Of a stretch of 64,000 bases of DNA, positions 44,782-54,300 are shown one piece after another. Made by a program: the position numbers and the translations under genes. Below the pieces are notes generated by a model that saw only the letters and a list, made by a program, of their open reading frames with translations, was not told where the DNA came from and did no database searches. The stretch lies in NCBI GenBank assembly GCA_022072455.1, contig JAJVHY010000004.1, positions 488,295 to 552,294 on the forward strand. Direction: 5' to 3'. Position 1 is the stretch's first letter, and the number at the start of each line of letters is the position of its first letter. This stretch comes from Verrucomicrobiia bacterium (lineage in GTDB: Bacteria; Verrucomicrobiota; Verrucomicrobiia; Palsa-1439).

Positions 44782-45254
44782 GGGTTCTCCTGGGGGCTGG
44801 TTGGTTTGGGTTCGCGATTCTCGCCGGCGCGCGACTTGAGGCCCCGCGGCGGCTCTTCGCCGGGATGTTCCCGGCGCCATTTTTCTTCAAACTCTTGCCG
44901 GCGTTGGCGGAACTGTTCGCGGGCATGCTCACGTTCTTCGGGGGACATCGACTCCCACCGCTTCGCGTTTTCCCGGAGCCGTTGCCGTTCTTCGGGCGGC
45001 ATCTCCACGAACCGCCGGATGCGTTCATGGATGAAGCGGCGTTCCTCCGGCGGCATCTTCGTCAGGGCGGTGTGAAACCGCAGCGCCTGAATCTTGGCCT
45101 CCGCCGGCAACTTGTTCCACGCGTCGTTGGCGCGCTGTTCCAGTTGCGCTTTTTGTTCGTCGGACAACGGCGGGCGTTTTGCCGGTGGTTCTTGGGCGGT
45201 GACGCCAGCCGTAATCAAACCGGCGGCCAGCAGGGTTCGCGTCAATTTTTTCAT
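44778..45254 (-). CDS. DUF3106-like periplasmic protein
   Basis: This 158-residue protein has a signal peptide (LTRTLLAAGLITAGVTAQ) and then repeated helical motifs of the type M-P-P-E-E-R-x-x-[LI] (residues about 67, 84 and 103), as in DUF3106. It is very rich in Arg and Glu. Such proteins are commonly encoded with ECF sigma and anti-sigma genes and probably form a helical periplasmic sensor or chaperone. It overlaps both neighbours by four bases (ATGA), so the operon is translationally coupled. Confidence 0.78.
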   Translation of the reverse strand: MKKLTRTLLAAGLITAGVTAQEPPAKRPPLSDEQKAQLEQRANDAWNKLPAEAKIQALRFHTALTKMPPEERRFIHERIRRFVEMPPEERQRLRENAKRWESMSPEEREHAREQFRQRRQEFEEKWRREHPGEEPPRGLKSRAGENREPKPTSPQENP

Positions 45255-45583
45255 AACTGGTTATTGACCTCCAATTGATCAAGGGCGGCAATCACATCGT
45301 AATCTTCGAGGTAATCTTGATGAGCCGCAGCGTAAAACTCGGCTGCCTGCCGGGACTCGGCGCGGTGCCGGAGGACCAGTCCGCCGACGGCCAGCGCGAT
45401 CACGCAACTCAGCGCCGTCGCCCAGCGAAACACCGGCAACTGCCAGAACCGCCGCGCCGGTTTCTCATGCAACCGGCGCAGGGTGCGTTGGGCGAAGCCG
45501 AACGACGGTTCGACGCCGCGGTGCCGCCCCAGCAACTCCCAGGCGGCCCGGGCGTCTTGGTCTTCGAATTCATCGCGGTTCAT
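45251..45583 (-). CDS. Small membrane protein, probable anti-sigma factor
   Basis: This 110-residue protein has one transmembrane helix at about residues 47-67 (FRWATALSCVIALAVGGLVL) with an N-terminal cytoplasmic part and a C-terminal periplasmic part of about 40 residues. It has no HxxxCxxC zinc anti-sigma motif. Its place directly after an ECF sigma gene and before periplasmic sensor-like genes makes an anti-sigma role likely. The ATG at 45583 was chosen over an in-frame GTG at 45589. The gap to the sigma gene is 36 bases. Confidence 0.65.
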   Translation of the reverse strand: MNRDEFEDQDARAAWELLGRHRGVEPSFGFAQRTLRRLHEKPARRFWQLPVFRWATALSCVIALAVGGLVLRHRAESRQAAEFYAAAHQDYLEDYDVIAALDQLEVNNQL

Positions 45584-45619
45584 GCTCACTTCAACACCAG
45601 CCTTTCCGAAAAGTTGCGC

Positions 45620-46192
45620 TCAATAACAGCCGCGCAGTTTTTCCTTCAATGTTTCGCGCGCTCGATGCAGCAAGGATTTCACCGCCGGCACCGTACTATC
45701 GAGCACCGTGGCAATTTCTTCATACGGCAAGCCTTCAAACCGGCAGAGAATGACCGCCGTGCGCTGCGCCTCCGGCAACTCCTGGATGGCGGCCTGGATT
45801 TTTTCCTGCAATTCTCGTTCAACAACTTCCTGGGCCGGGTCCGCCGTCCGCGCATCAGCGAATTGCTTTTCGCTCTCCTCGGTTTCCGTCAACTCATCAA
45901 GTGATTGCAACGCATGCCGCGACCGGCGCCGGTATTCGTTGCGAATGGTGTTATGGGTGATGGTGAAAAGCCACGTCGTGAACTTGGCCGTCGCTTGATA
46001 CCGGCCGGCCGAGCGAAAGACCTGCAGGAAGACGCGCTGCGCGAGGTCTTCGGCTTCCCACGCGTCGCCGATGCTCCGGTAGATCATGTTGATGACGGGG
46101 CGCTGGTACCGTTCGATCAATTCCCGGAATGCGTCCTCATCGCCCTCTTTGACGCGGGTCATGAGGGCGAGATCGGTGTCGTTGGAGGCCAT
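45620..46192 (-). CDS. ECF-type RNA polymerase sigma factor
   Basis: This 190-residue sigma-70 family protein has region 2 at about residues 22-90 (FRELIERYQRPVINMIYRSIGD, then AEDLAQRVFLQVF and FTTWLFTITHNTIRNEYRR) and region 4 at about 128-180 (LPEAQRTAVILCRFEGLPYEEIA, then VPAVKSLLHRARETLKEKL). There is no region 1 or 3, as expected for extracytoplasmic-function sigma factors. The ATG at 46192 lies directly after a 12-base palindrome; an in-frame GTG at 46216 is less likely. It heads a four-gene operon. Confidence 0.93.
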   Translation of the reverse strand: MASNDTDLALMTRVKEGDEDAFRELIERYQRPVINMIYRSIGDAWEAEDLAQRVFLQVFRSAGRYQATAKFTTWLFTITHNTIRNEYRRRSRHALQSLDELTETEESEKQFADARTADPAQEVVERELQEKIQAAIQELPEAQRTAVILCRFEGLPYEEIATVLDSTVPAVKSLLHRARETLKEKLRGCY

Positions 46193-46204
46193 CGCTTGCA
46201 AGCG
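46193..46204. promoter_or_regulatory. 12-base perfect palindrome abutting the sigma-factor start codon
   Basis: CGCTTGCAAGCG is a perfect palindrome whose last base touches the ATG of the ECF sigma gene. It replaces the Shine-Dalgarno position. It could be an operator for a repressor or form an RNA hairpin that limits translation. A GCAACCTT at 46237-46244 (minus strand) about 45 bases upstream resembles ECF -35 elements with a central AAC and could give autoregulation. Confidence 0.35.
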
Positions 46205-46249
46205 TATCTGAACCACTCCAACACCGCAACGCCAGCAAGGTTGCGCGGA

Positions 46250-46783
46250 TTACCACTTCACTTTGACCGCGCGCTTCTGACCGAACTTGTCCACGTAAAA
46301 GACTTCGCCGGTAGCTTTGCCGTACTCGTGGAGTTCCTTGGTGATTTTCACGTCGAAACAACAATACTCCGCGATTTCCACGATCTTGCCCTCTTTCCAC
46401 CAGCGCAATGCCGCCATGCCGTCGGCAACTTTAGGCGCGTTAAGCGTGGGCACGGCGCAGGACTCCAGCGACACCCGGTGACCGAGCTTCGCTTCGAGGT
46501 CTTTCATCAGGTCGAGAGTCGGCACCTCGTGAAAATCAAACAGCGTGTAATGCGTCAGCACATCGTAGTCGAAGTTGATGATGTTGAAGCCGACAACCAA
46601 ATCCGCCCGGCGCAATTGCTTGATCAAATCCTCGACCTGCGCCTCGGGATAAATGTGATACTGCCCCGTACCGGTGCTGAACGTGACGCCGACTGACATC
46701 AGCATGTCGGGTTTGTTGTTCCAGCCGCCGACTTCCGCCGCGCTCTTTTGCGTTTCCAGATCGAAGTAAACGATGTTCTGCAT
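46250..46783 (-). CDS. DEDDy-type 3'-5' exonuclease-like protein (RNase H fold)
   Basis: This 177-residue protein carries the DEDD exonuclease motifs: Exo I with Asp8 and Glu10 (VYFDLETQ), Exo II with Asp72 (GFNIINFD) and Exo III with Tyr140 and Asp144 (EYCCFDVKIT), making it the DEDDy type. This resembles the YprB/RNase_H_2 group of stand-alone proofreading-like nucleases. The ATG at 46783 was chosen because the first strand begins there. Its start is one base after the stop of the dehydrogenase-like gene upstream, so the two are co-transcribed. Confidence 0.8.
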   Translation of the reverse strand: MQNIVYFDLETQKSAAEVGGWNNKPDMLMSVGVTFSTGTGQYHIYPEAQVEDLIKQLRRADLVVGFNIINFDYDVLTHYTLFDFHEVPTLDLMKDLEAKLGHRVSLESCAVPTLNAPKVADGMAALRWWKEGKIVEIAEYCCFDVKITKELHEYGKATGEVFYVDKFGQKRAVKVKW

Positions 46784-46784
46784 G

Positions 46785-47786
46785 TCACAGCGCAATTTGC
46801 GGCAAACCCAAGGTTCGCATTGTGTGCAAGCCCGCACGCGCGTCCAGCAGCGACGGCAGCGAATTCACCAGCAAGGCCGGCGTGGCCAGATCGCCGGGCG
46901 TGCCCCCGTCGAGCACCAGCTTCAACGGCGGATTGCCGACAATGACGATCTCGTCGCGCGGATTCGCAGCGCCGGCATACATCTGCAATTCCAGCCGCAA
47001 CACTTCCTTGCCATTCCATAATCCCGTCGCCACCTGTTTGACTCCCGCCACACTACCGGGTTGCGCGGTGAAATACGGGGTCTTGATCCGCTTGTCGGCA
47101 ATGACCGGCGCGATGGATTCATCCACTTCCGCCAGGTTCCAGCCTAGTGCGTCAGCGAGAAAAACGAGCGATTCAGAAAGGCCGACATGCCGGATTTTCT
47201 GGTCTTTCGCGAGTTGCTGAAATTCAGCCTCACTGATACCCACCCCAACCTTGCGCTGCAACGCCTCGCGCCGCGTCGCCGCGTCCACGACACGCAACAC
47301 GCGGACAGCCTCCAGATTTTGACACGCCGCCGTCAACGCCAGCGCCAGTGTATCCATCACAAAACCGGGATTCACGCCGGTGCCGACAACTGCGCAGCTT
47401 TTCTTGATGCACAAGTCATCAAGTTCGCCGGCCAACTGCGCATTCCGGTAGCGCGGGAACATCGCCTCCTCGCACGACGTGACGCAGTGCAGGCCGGCCC
47501 GCACGATCTCGACGAGCTGCGGATAGACAGTCACAAAACTCGACGATGTGCAGTGAATCACCACATCGGCCTGCGCCTGCGCGAACAACACCACCGGCTT
47601 GTCAGTGATCTTGACGCCGAGTTGCCGGCCAACGCCGAGGACGGAGCCGAGGTCCTGGCCGACGTATTGCGGATTGAGATCCACCGCGCCGACCAGCTGC
47701 ATGTTGCTTTTTTTGAGGACGAGTTCCGCTGCCGCGCGACCGATCGCGCCCAGCCCGTAGGCAATTACCCGAATTGGTTTGCTCAT
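46785..47786 (-). CDS. 2,4-diaminopentanoate dehydrogenase/DapB-like NAD(P)-dependent enzyme
   Basis: This 333-residue protein has an N-terminal Rossmann domain (IRVIAYGLGAIGRAAAELVL, then GAVDLNPQYVGQDLG). A DapB-like core follows with VIHCTSSSFVTVYPQ, SCEEAMFP, a GTGVNPGFVMDTL block, RVVDAATRREALQRKVG and IRHVGLSESL. This set marks the family annotated as 2,4-diaminopentanoate dehydrogenase (ornithine fermentation) within the dihydrodipicolinate-reductase superfamily. No other ornithine-fermentation genes are present, so the true substrate is open. The ATG at 47786 starts the Rossmann strand and lies six bases after a good -10. Confidence 0.75.
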   Translation of the reverse strand: MSKPIRVIAYGLGAIGRAAAELVLKKSNMQLVGAVDLNPQYVGQDLGSVLGVGRQLGVKITDKPVVLFAQAQADVVIHCTSSSFVTVYPQLVEIVRAGLHCVTSCEEAMFPRYRNAQLAGELDDLCIKKSCAVVGTGVNPGFVMDTLALALTAACQNLEAVRVLRVVDAATRREALQRKVGVGISEAEFQQLAKDQKIRHVGLSESLVFLADALGWNLAEVDESIAPVIADKRIKTPYFTAQPGSVAGVKQVATGLWNGKEVLRLELQMYAGAANPRDEIVIVGNPPLKLVLDGGTPGDLATPALLVNSLPSLLDARAGLHTMRTLGLPQIAL

Positions 47787-47792
47787 GCCGGC

Positions 47793-47821
47793 AGCGTAGG
47801 CAAACCGCCGACCGGAATCAA
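47793..47821 (-). promoter_or_regulatory. Sigma-70-like promoter of the dehydrogenase/exonuclease pair
   Basis: On the minus strand TTGATT (47821-47816) and TACGCT (47798-47793) are separated by 17 bases. The -10 ends six bases before the ATG at 47786, so the transcript would begin at the start codon. The intervening GCCGGC is not a Shine-Dalgarno. Confidence 0.45.
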
Positions 47822-47827
47822 TAGCCG

Positions 47828-50800
47828 CTATTCTTGCCCGACCAAACACAGGCGTGGGCGTTGGCCGATGACCTTGAAGTCGGGCCGGCAAAAGCTCCAT
47901 TCCACGTTGGCATACGTCTTCCCGTTGAACTCCGGCCGGAGCAGCAAACTCACCGCCGGGCGGCCGGCTTGGAGCGCTTCGCGCACTGCCTCCGTCACAT
48001 CCCATTTCAAAACGTGGCGGGCGGTGACCGTTTCGAGGGGCCGCGCCATGTCGAGGTACTTGCCGCCGGTAGCCAGTTCGCCCGGCGCCCACGGTTTACC
48101 GGGGGCGGCTTCGGCATATGTGGCGGTAGTCACCTCCCAATCATCACGAATCGCGCTGCACGTCACATCCAAAGACGGCGCGCTCGAAATCCGCATCGAG
48201 GAAAGCAAACTCGGGTCGGTGGTCAATTCCAACGTTGCCCGTTCCAATTTTTTCAATTGCGGCAGCCTCGCGAACCTCAGCAGGATATGGGTGTTTTTAT
48301 TGGACGACCGGAGATACACCTGCAACTTGAGCTTCTGGGCCACCGGCTTGCCCGGTTCCTCGGCATCCACCATGCACCCCTGCGCGCCATCGTACGCCGG
48401 CTCGCCCGCCGCCCCCGCCGGCCCGTTGCGGAGCACGATGCGGGTCCACGGCGCCGCGATGGCTTCGGCCCAGTTTGAAATGGCCGACCACTCCCCGTTC
48501 GTGGTCGCGGATTTCACGCCCAGCGACCAGACTTGCCCATCGATCGGGAGAGTAGCGTGAGCGGTCTGCAGCGCGCCTTCGGCAACAGCGTAATCCCCCG
48601 CCACCGCCGGCAACCCGCTCCAGTCTGATTCCCGGCGCTGGTCAGCCGTGCCGCTCCGCAATTCGTACCGGCTCGCGCCTTTGGGCCGGGTCCATTGAAC
48701 TTCGAAGCGGTCTTTATCCACTGCACGGACGGTGAGATTCGTGACGGCTACCGGCGCACTGGCCGCGATCCCCTTGAAGAAAAACGTGAAGCCGCTGGCA
48801 AAATCAATCAGATCCACAATCCCGTCACCATCGGCGTCCGCCATGGTAAAGTTGCGGTCCGCCAGGCCGTAGGCCACCGGCAATCCATCGCCCACCAGCC
48901 CGGTGTACTTGAACTTCAAATCCGTTTTGGGATCCGGGCCGATATTCTCGTAAAAACGCAGGCTCGCGAAGTTGGCGGCATCTTCCACGACGAGATCATA
49001 CCGGCTGCCGTCGCCGTGCCGGTCGAGCACGGCCAGGTCACATTGGGGGCTGAACATATTCCGGCCCGCCGGCAACCGCAGCGGGGCGCCGCTCTCGTCG
49101 CCCAACGGCCGATAATCCACAAATTTCGGATCGTCATTGGTGCCGCGGTTCAGATACAGCCGGTACTCCTTGTCGTAAGGGGAGACATTGCGCTCGTTCA
49201 TCACGCCGAGAACCAGATCGAATTTGCCATCGCGGTCCCAATCCACAAAGACCGGCGTGCTGCGGTTCATCTCGCTCAGCATTTTGTCGGCCACCACCGT
49301 CCAGTTCGTCGCGTCCGCCGAGACTTCGACTTTGTAATGGAACCAGACCTGGCCGATCTCGGGGTCATGCCGGACACGTTTGCCCTGCCAACTCAACCCC
49401 CACATCTCCGTGTACCAACCCGTCTGCCGGTCGGCCAACTGGAAGCGAATCTTCTCGAGTTGGACCGGCTGCGGCAACTCCACCACGGCCGGGCCGCCAT
49501 GGAAACCAAATGAAGTGAAACTCGGGGCCGTGTCATTGATCGCGTTGCCGGGGGTGAGCATCGCTTGTGGAGTCCGGGTGAAGGCGGGATTTAATTTCAC
49601 ACGCGCCCCTTGCTCGAGCGTGGCCACGTTCTTGCCGCCGACCAACGCCTCGAAGTTCACGATATGCAACAACCCATCCCGGGTGATCCCCATCCCGCCG
49701 GGATCGTTGCTGATGCGGATGAAGCGGACTTTGTCCGCCGTCTTCACCGGGATATCCTGCCAGCCCTGACACCGGTTACGGTTCGGGTTTGGCAGGTTCA
49801 ACGGGATGCGTTCCTGAAACGTCAGTCCATCCGCCGCCAGTTTGCGAAAGAGATACAGCCGGCCCGCCGCGCTGATGACGAGCCGCTTGCCACCAGTGCT
49901 CTCCGGTGGCACCGCCGCGACCCGCGAACCAAACAAATCATTTTGCCGGTCTTCAAACGGCCATTCATGCGGGACCAGCATCGGATCGCCCTGATAGTTG
50001 AAGTGGCCGACAAACTCGTATTTCAATTCACCCGGCCGGGTGGCCACGTTCCGCAGCAACCCCGTGCGCCGGTACGCCCATTGACAATGCGCGTCATATT
50101 CCCCGTGCGTCAACAAATCACGCGAGCCGGGCGCAAACCAGTCGGTGACCACGGGCTTCGACCCATTGAAAATCTGGCCAGTCAAAGGCCGTGCCGGTGC
50201 AAAGCCTTTGGCCTCCTTCTGGTACCACCGCAGACTGGAACTCGGGTCAAGGACGAACAAATCTTGCCCCCCCACGCCCCGGTAATCCGCCAGCCGCGCC
50301 TGAACGCCCGCCGGGATGGGTTTGCCGGCTCCATCCACTACCGGCTGCGCGGGTTCGACCCGCGCCACACCGCGCCCCTTGAACCAAACGACATGCGGAT
50401 TTGTCGGCCAATCCACCCGGAACGCGTTGCAGCGGTAAAATGTCTCGGTGCTGACGATGTCCAGCATGCCATCGCCATCCAAATCCACCACGACTGGATT
50501 CGGCGCGGCGAGGGATTGCCCGGCCGCCGTGGTGATCTCAACGCCGGTATCAAACCACGGTTTCTCGCGCGTCCCGAGATTCTTGTAGAAATACAACTCG
50601 CGCGCCGGGGCGACGTCGAGTTTCTCCAGCCAGGTTGGCCGCTCGGTGACGCTCGAAGGTAACAGCGGTAAATCCCGCGTGGCCAGCCCAACGCCCGGCG
50701 CCTCGCCCTTGAACCGGCAAACGATCAAATCCATCAATCCATCCTTGTCCCAATCGGCCACTGTCGCGGTCAGCACCTGGCGCGGGAACACACCTTTCCC

Positions 50801-51307
50801 CCAGTACATACTTTCCGGCGTCACCGTGATGCGGGCGTTGTCTTTGAGCATCTGCGGACTACCGGGGAAGTACGGGGCTTTACCGGCGAGATTCCAGTGG
50901 TTCGGTCCGAGCCGCGTGCCGGTGTTGTACGCCATGCGGAACTGGCCATCGTAATAAATGATGTCCCATAAGCCGTCCCCATTGAGATCGCCGAGAATTT
51001 GCGCCTGCGTGTTGAACAATCCAAATGGCACGGTTTCCGTGATGTTCAACGGATACCACAACGCCTGCCGGAGTAACGGCTCGGTCCGCGTCCCGTAATT
51101 CAGATGAATGGCGGCTGTGAACATCGAGCCGGCAAAACAGTAGAAATCCAAAATCCCGTCCGCGTTCCAATCCACAAAATCGAAGCCGGTACTCGTGGCG
51201 AAATGCGAACCGCGCAGGCGTTCGCCGTGCGCCAGGATGCGGGGGGGCGCGGCGTGCAAACAAGTGGCGCTCAAGAGGAGCAGGACGAGACAGCGGTGGG
51301 TGTTCAT
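47828..51307 (-). CDS. Giant secreted FG-GAP/F5-8C/FN3/DNRLRE protein (copy 2)
   Basis: This 1159-residue protein has a signal peptide (CLVLLLLSATCLHAA). FG-GAP/VCBS-type repeats with calcium-binding loops follow (FVDWNADGILDF, DLNGDGLWDI, DWDKDGLMDL, DLDGDGMLDI). A discoidin/F5-8C-like domain spans about 560-720 (VELPQPVQLEKIRF and HYKVEVSADATNWTVV). More FG-GAP units, one fibronectin type III domain (about 895-985) and a C-terminal DNRLRE/CBM96-like domain (WDVTEAVREAL..GR..VSLLLR) complete it. It is a tandem paralog of the gene just upstream, 2 bases away. It probably binds polysaccharide outside the cell; no catalytic domain is recognised. Confidence 0.82.
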   Translation of the reverse strand: MNTHRCLVLLLLSATCLHAAPPRILAHGERLRGSHFATSTGFDFVDWNADGILDFYCFAGSMFTAAIHLNYGTRTEPLLRQALWYPLNITETVPFGLFNTQAQILGDLNGDGLWDIIYYDGQFRMAYNTGTRLGPNHWNLAGKAPYFPGSPQMLKDNARITVTPESMYWGKGVFPRQVLTATVADWDKDGLMDLIVCRFKGEAPGVGLATRDLPLLPSSVTERPTWLEKLDVAPARELYFYKNLGTREKPWFDTGVEITTAAGQSLAAPNPVVVDLDGDGMLDIVSTETFYRCNAFRVDWPTNPHVVWFKGRGVARVEPAQPVVDGAGKPIPAGVQARLADYRGVGGQDLFVLDPSSSLRWYQKEAKGFAPARPLTGQIFNGSKPVVTDWFAPGSRDLLTHGEYDAHCQWAYRRTGLLRNVATRPGELKYEFVGHFNYQGDPMLVPHEWPFEDRQNDLFGSRVAAVPPESTGGKRLVISAAGRLYLFRKLAADGLTFQERIPLNLPNPNRNRCQGWQDIPVKTADKVRFIRISNDPGGMGITRDGLLHIVNFEALVGGKNVATLEQGARVKLNPAFTRTPQAMLTPGNAINDTAPSFTSFGFHGGPAVVELPQPVQLEKIRFQLADRQTGWYTEMWGLSWQGKRVRHDPEIGQVWFHYKVEVSADATNWTVVADKMLSEMNRSTPVFVDWDRDGKFDLVLGVMNERNVSPYDKEYRLYLNRGTNDDPKFVDYRPLGDESGAPLRLPAGRNMFSPQCDLAVLDRHGDGSRYDLVVEDAANFASLRFYENIGPDPKTDLKFKYTGLVGDGLPVAYGLADRNFTMADADGDGIVDLIDFASGFTFFFKGIAASAPVAVTNLTVRAVDKDRFEVQWTRPKGASRYELRSGTADQRRESDWSGLPAVAGDYAVAEGALQTAHATLPIDGQVWSLGVKSATTNGEWSAISNWAEAIAAPWTRIVLRNGPAGAAGEPAYDGAQGCMVDAEEPGKPVAQKLKLQVYLRSSNKNTHILLRFARLPQLKKLERATLELTTDPSLLSSMRISSAPSLDVTCSAIRDDWEVTTATYAEAAPGKPWAPGELATGGKYLDMARPLETVTARHVLKWDVTEAVREALQAGRPAVSLLLRPEFNGKTYANVEWSFCRPDFKVIGQRPRLCLVGQE

Positions 51308-51309
51308 TC

Positions 51310-54300
51310 TTACTTTCCAATCAGACACAGGCGCGGGCGTTGGTTGACGTTCTGGAAGTTCGGGCGCACGAAACTCCATTCCTCGGCGGCAGAATAGGGG
51401 CCGTTGTGCTCGCCACGCACCAGCAGGCTCACCGATCTGCGGCCGGCTTGAATCGCGGCGCGCACTGCGGCGGTGACATCCCACCGCACCACTTGCCGCG
51501 CGGTGACCGGGGTGAGCGGACGGACCAGATCCTGAAACTTGCCGCCGGCCGCCAATTCGCCGGCCGCCCACGGCTTGCCGGGTGCGGCTTCGGCAAATGT
51601 CACTTTGTCCACGTCCCAATCGTCGCGAATCGCGCTGCAGGTCAGATCCACTTGTGCCGGCGCCAGCAGTCGCAGCGAGGACAACAACTGCGGATCAGTG
51701 GTCAGTTCGAGAGTGGCCCGCTCCAGTTGAGACAAGCGGGGCAGGTCGGCGAAGCGCAGCAGGATCATGGTGTTCTTGTTGCTGGTCCGCATGTACACCT
51801 GCAGCTTGCCCCGCCCGACGGCCGGCTGCTGGGTGGGCGTTTCGGCGTCAATCATGACCGCGTGCGCCCCGGTGTAATCCAACTCGCCCGGCGCGCCGGC
51901 GGGCCCGTTGCGCAACACGACGCGGGTCCACGGCGCGGCGATGGCTTCCGCCCAATTGGAACGGGCGGAGAACTCGCCCTTCGCGGTTTGCGATTTCACA
52001 CCCACCGACCACACCTGACCATCGGCCGGGAGAGGCAGACGCGCGGTTTGTGTTGCACCTTCCGCGGCGGTGTATTCGCCGGTGACGGCGGGCAACCCGC
52101 TCCAGTCCCATTCGCGGAATGCGGCAGCCAGTGCCCGGCGCAGTTCATACCGGGTCGCGCCTTTTGGGCGGGTCCATTGCACTGTGACCGTCGCTTTGTC
52201 CACCGCGCTGACGCGCAAGTCAGCGACGACCGCGGGCGCGCCGGCCGCAATGCCCTTGAAAAACCAGATGCACCCGGTGAAGTGCAACAAATCCGTCACG
52301 CCGTCACCATCAATGTCGGCCATGGTGAACGCCAGTCGCGGGGCGGTGTACGAGATTGGCAGTCCGTCGCCGAGGAGTTTGGTGAATTTGAACCGTGGTT
52401 CTTTCTGCGGATCGGCAGATACATTTTCGTAGAAGCGCAAGCCGTTGAAGTTGCCGACGTCCTCGACCACCAAATCGTACACGCTGCCGTCGCCACGCCG
52501 GTCAATCACCGCCAGATCCGAGTGTGTGGTGGCGAGCCGGTCGGCCCGCCGCAGCCGAATGGGCTGGCCGTTCTCGTCGCACAACGACCGGTACTCGGTG
52601 AATTTGGGATCATCGTTGGTGCCCTGATTCAGGTAGAGCCGGTATTCGGTGTCAGCCGCCGTGATGCCCTCCTCGTTCAGCACGCCGAGCACGAGGTCAA
52701 GTTTGCCGTCCTGATTCCAGTCCACAAAAACCGGGGTGCTGCGGTTCATCTCGCTCTTCAGCCGGTCGGTGACGACCGTCCAGTTCTGTCCGTCGGCGGA
52801 GACCTCGACCTTGTAATGGAACCAGACTTCACCAATTTCGGGGCTTTGGCGCACGCGTTTTCCCTGCCAGCTCAACCCCCACTGCGCGGTGTACCAACCC
52901 GGCTCGCGGTCGGCCAACCGGAACCGAATCTTCTCCAAGGTCACCGGCTCTTTTAGCGTCACCACCGCCGGGCCGTGGGCTCGCCCAAACGAGGTGAACG
53001 TCGGCGCGGTGTCGTTGATCTGGTTACCGGGGGTGATCATCGCGGTGGGCAGTTTGCACACGGCAGGACTGGCCTTGACCGTCGCGCCCTGGTCGACCGT
53101 GGCGACGTTTTTTCCACCCGCCAGCGCCTCAAAATTCACAATGTGCAACAAGCCATCCCGCGCCAGCCCCAAGCCGCCCAGATTGTTGCTGAGCCGGATG
53201 TGCCGCACTTTCTCCGTCACGTTGACCGGAATGTCCTGCCAGCCCTGCTGCCGATTGCGGCCGGGGTTGGGAATGTTCAGCGGCACGCGTTCCTGAAACG
53301 TCAACCCATCCGCCGCCAAGTTGCGGAACATCCACAACCGACCGCCCACGCTCATCACGATGCGTTGGCGGCCGGTGCTGTCGGGTGGCAGCACGGCGAT
53401 CTTCGACCCAAATAATTCATTCTGCCAATCCTGAAACGGGTACTGATGCGGGATCATCATCGGGTCGCCCAAATACGTGAAGTTGCCGGCAAACTCGTAC
53501 CGCAACTCGCCGGGGTGCGTCGCGACATTGCGATACAACGCCGTCCGGCGGTAACCCCACTGGCAATGGACATCGGTTTCGCCGTGCAGGAGCAAATCGC
53601 GCGAGCCGGGCGCGGTCCAGTCAGTCACCACCGGCTGATACATCATGCCAAACCGGGCGAAGTCGCTGCCGTTCACCACGCGCGGGGCCGCGAATCCTTT
53701 GGCCTCCTTCTGGTACCACCGCAACCCGCTGGCCGGCTCGAGCACGAACAAATCCGGCGCGCCCACACCCCGGTAATCCACCAACCGCGCCTGCGTGCCG
53801 GCCGGGATCGGTTTGCCGGCGGCATCCACCACCGCCCGCGCCGGTTCGACTCGGGCCACGCCGCGGCCTTTGAACCACATGACGTGCGGATTCGTCGGCC
53901 AATCGACCCGGTATGCATTGCACCGGTAGGTCGTCTCAGTGCTGGCAATATCCAGCAGGCCGTCGCCATCCAGGTCCACCACGACCGGATTCGGCGCGGC
54001 GATGGATTGGCCGTCACCCGTGGTGATCTCGACGCCGGTGTCGAACCACGGTTTCTCTTTCGTGCCCATGTTTTTGTAGAACACCAACTCGCGCGCGGGA
54101 GCTGCGTCGAGTTTCTCCAGCCAAGTTGGGCGCGCAGTGACGCTGGCGGGCAACAACGGCAGATCCCGTGATGGTGGCCCCACGCCCGGCGCTTCCTCCT
54201 TGAACCGGCATACAATGAGATCCAACAACCCATCCCTGTCCCAGTCCGCCAGCGTGGCCGTCAGGACTTGCCGGGGGAACACGCCCTTGCCGAAATACAT

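Noticed and set aside
51308-51619. N-terminal extension of FG-GAP copy 2 to an upstream start
   Set aside because: The extra 104 residues are copy 1's C-terminal sequence read in another frame, and the signal peptide begins at 51307.
51340-52956. 538-codon open frame on the plus strand
   Set aside because: It is opposite the FG-GAP copy 1 gene. Similar antisense frames occur under copy 2, which reflects the duplicated codons rather than a gene.
36000-54000. CRISPR-like or tandem repeat signal from the recurring GCCGG strings
   Set aside because: The strings are inside coding frames, irregularly spaced and of different lengths. No repeat-spacer pattern exists.
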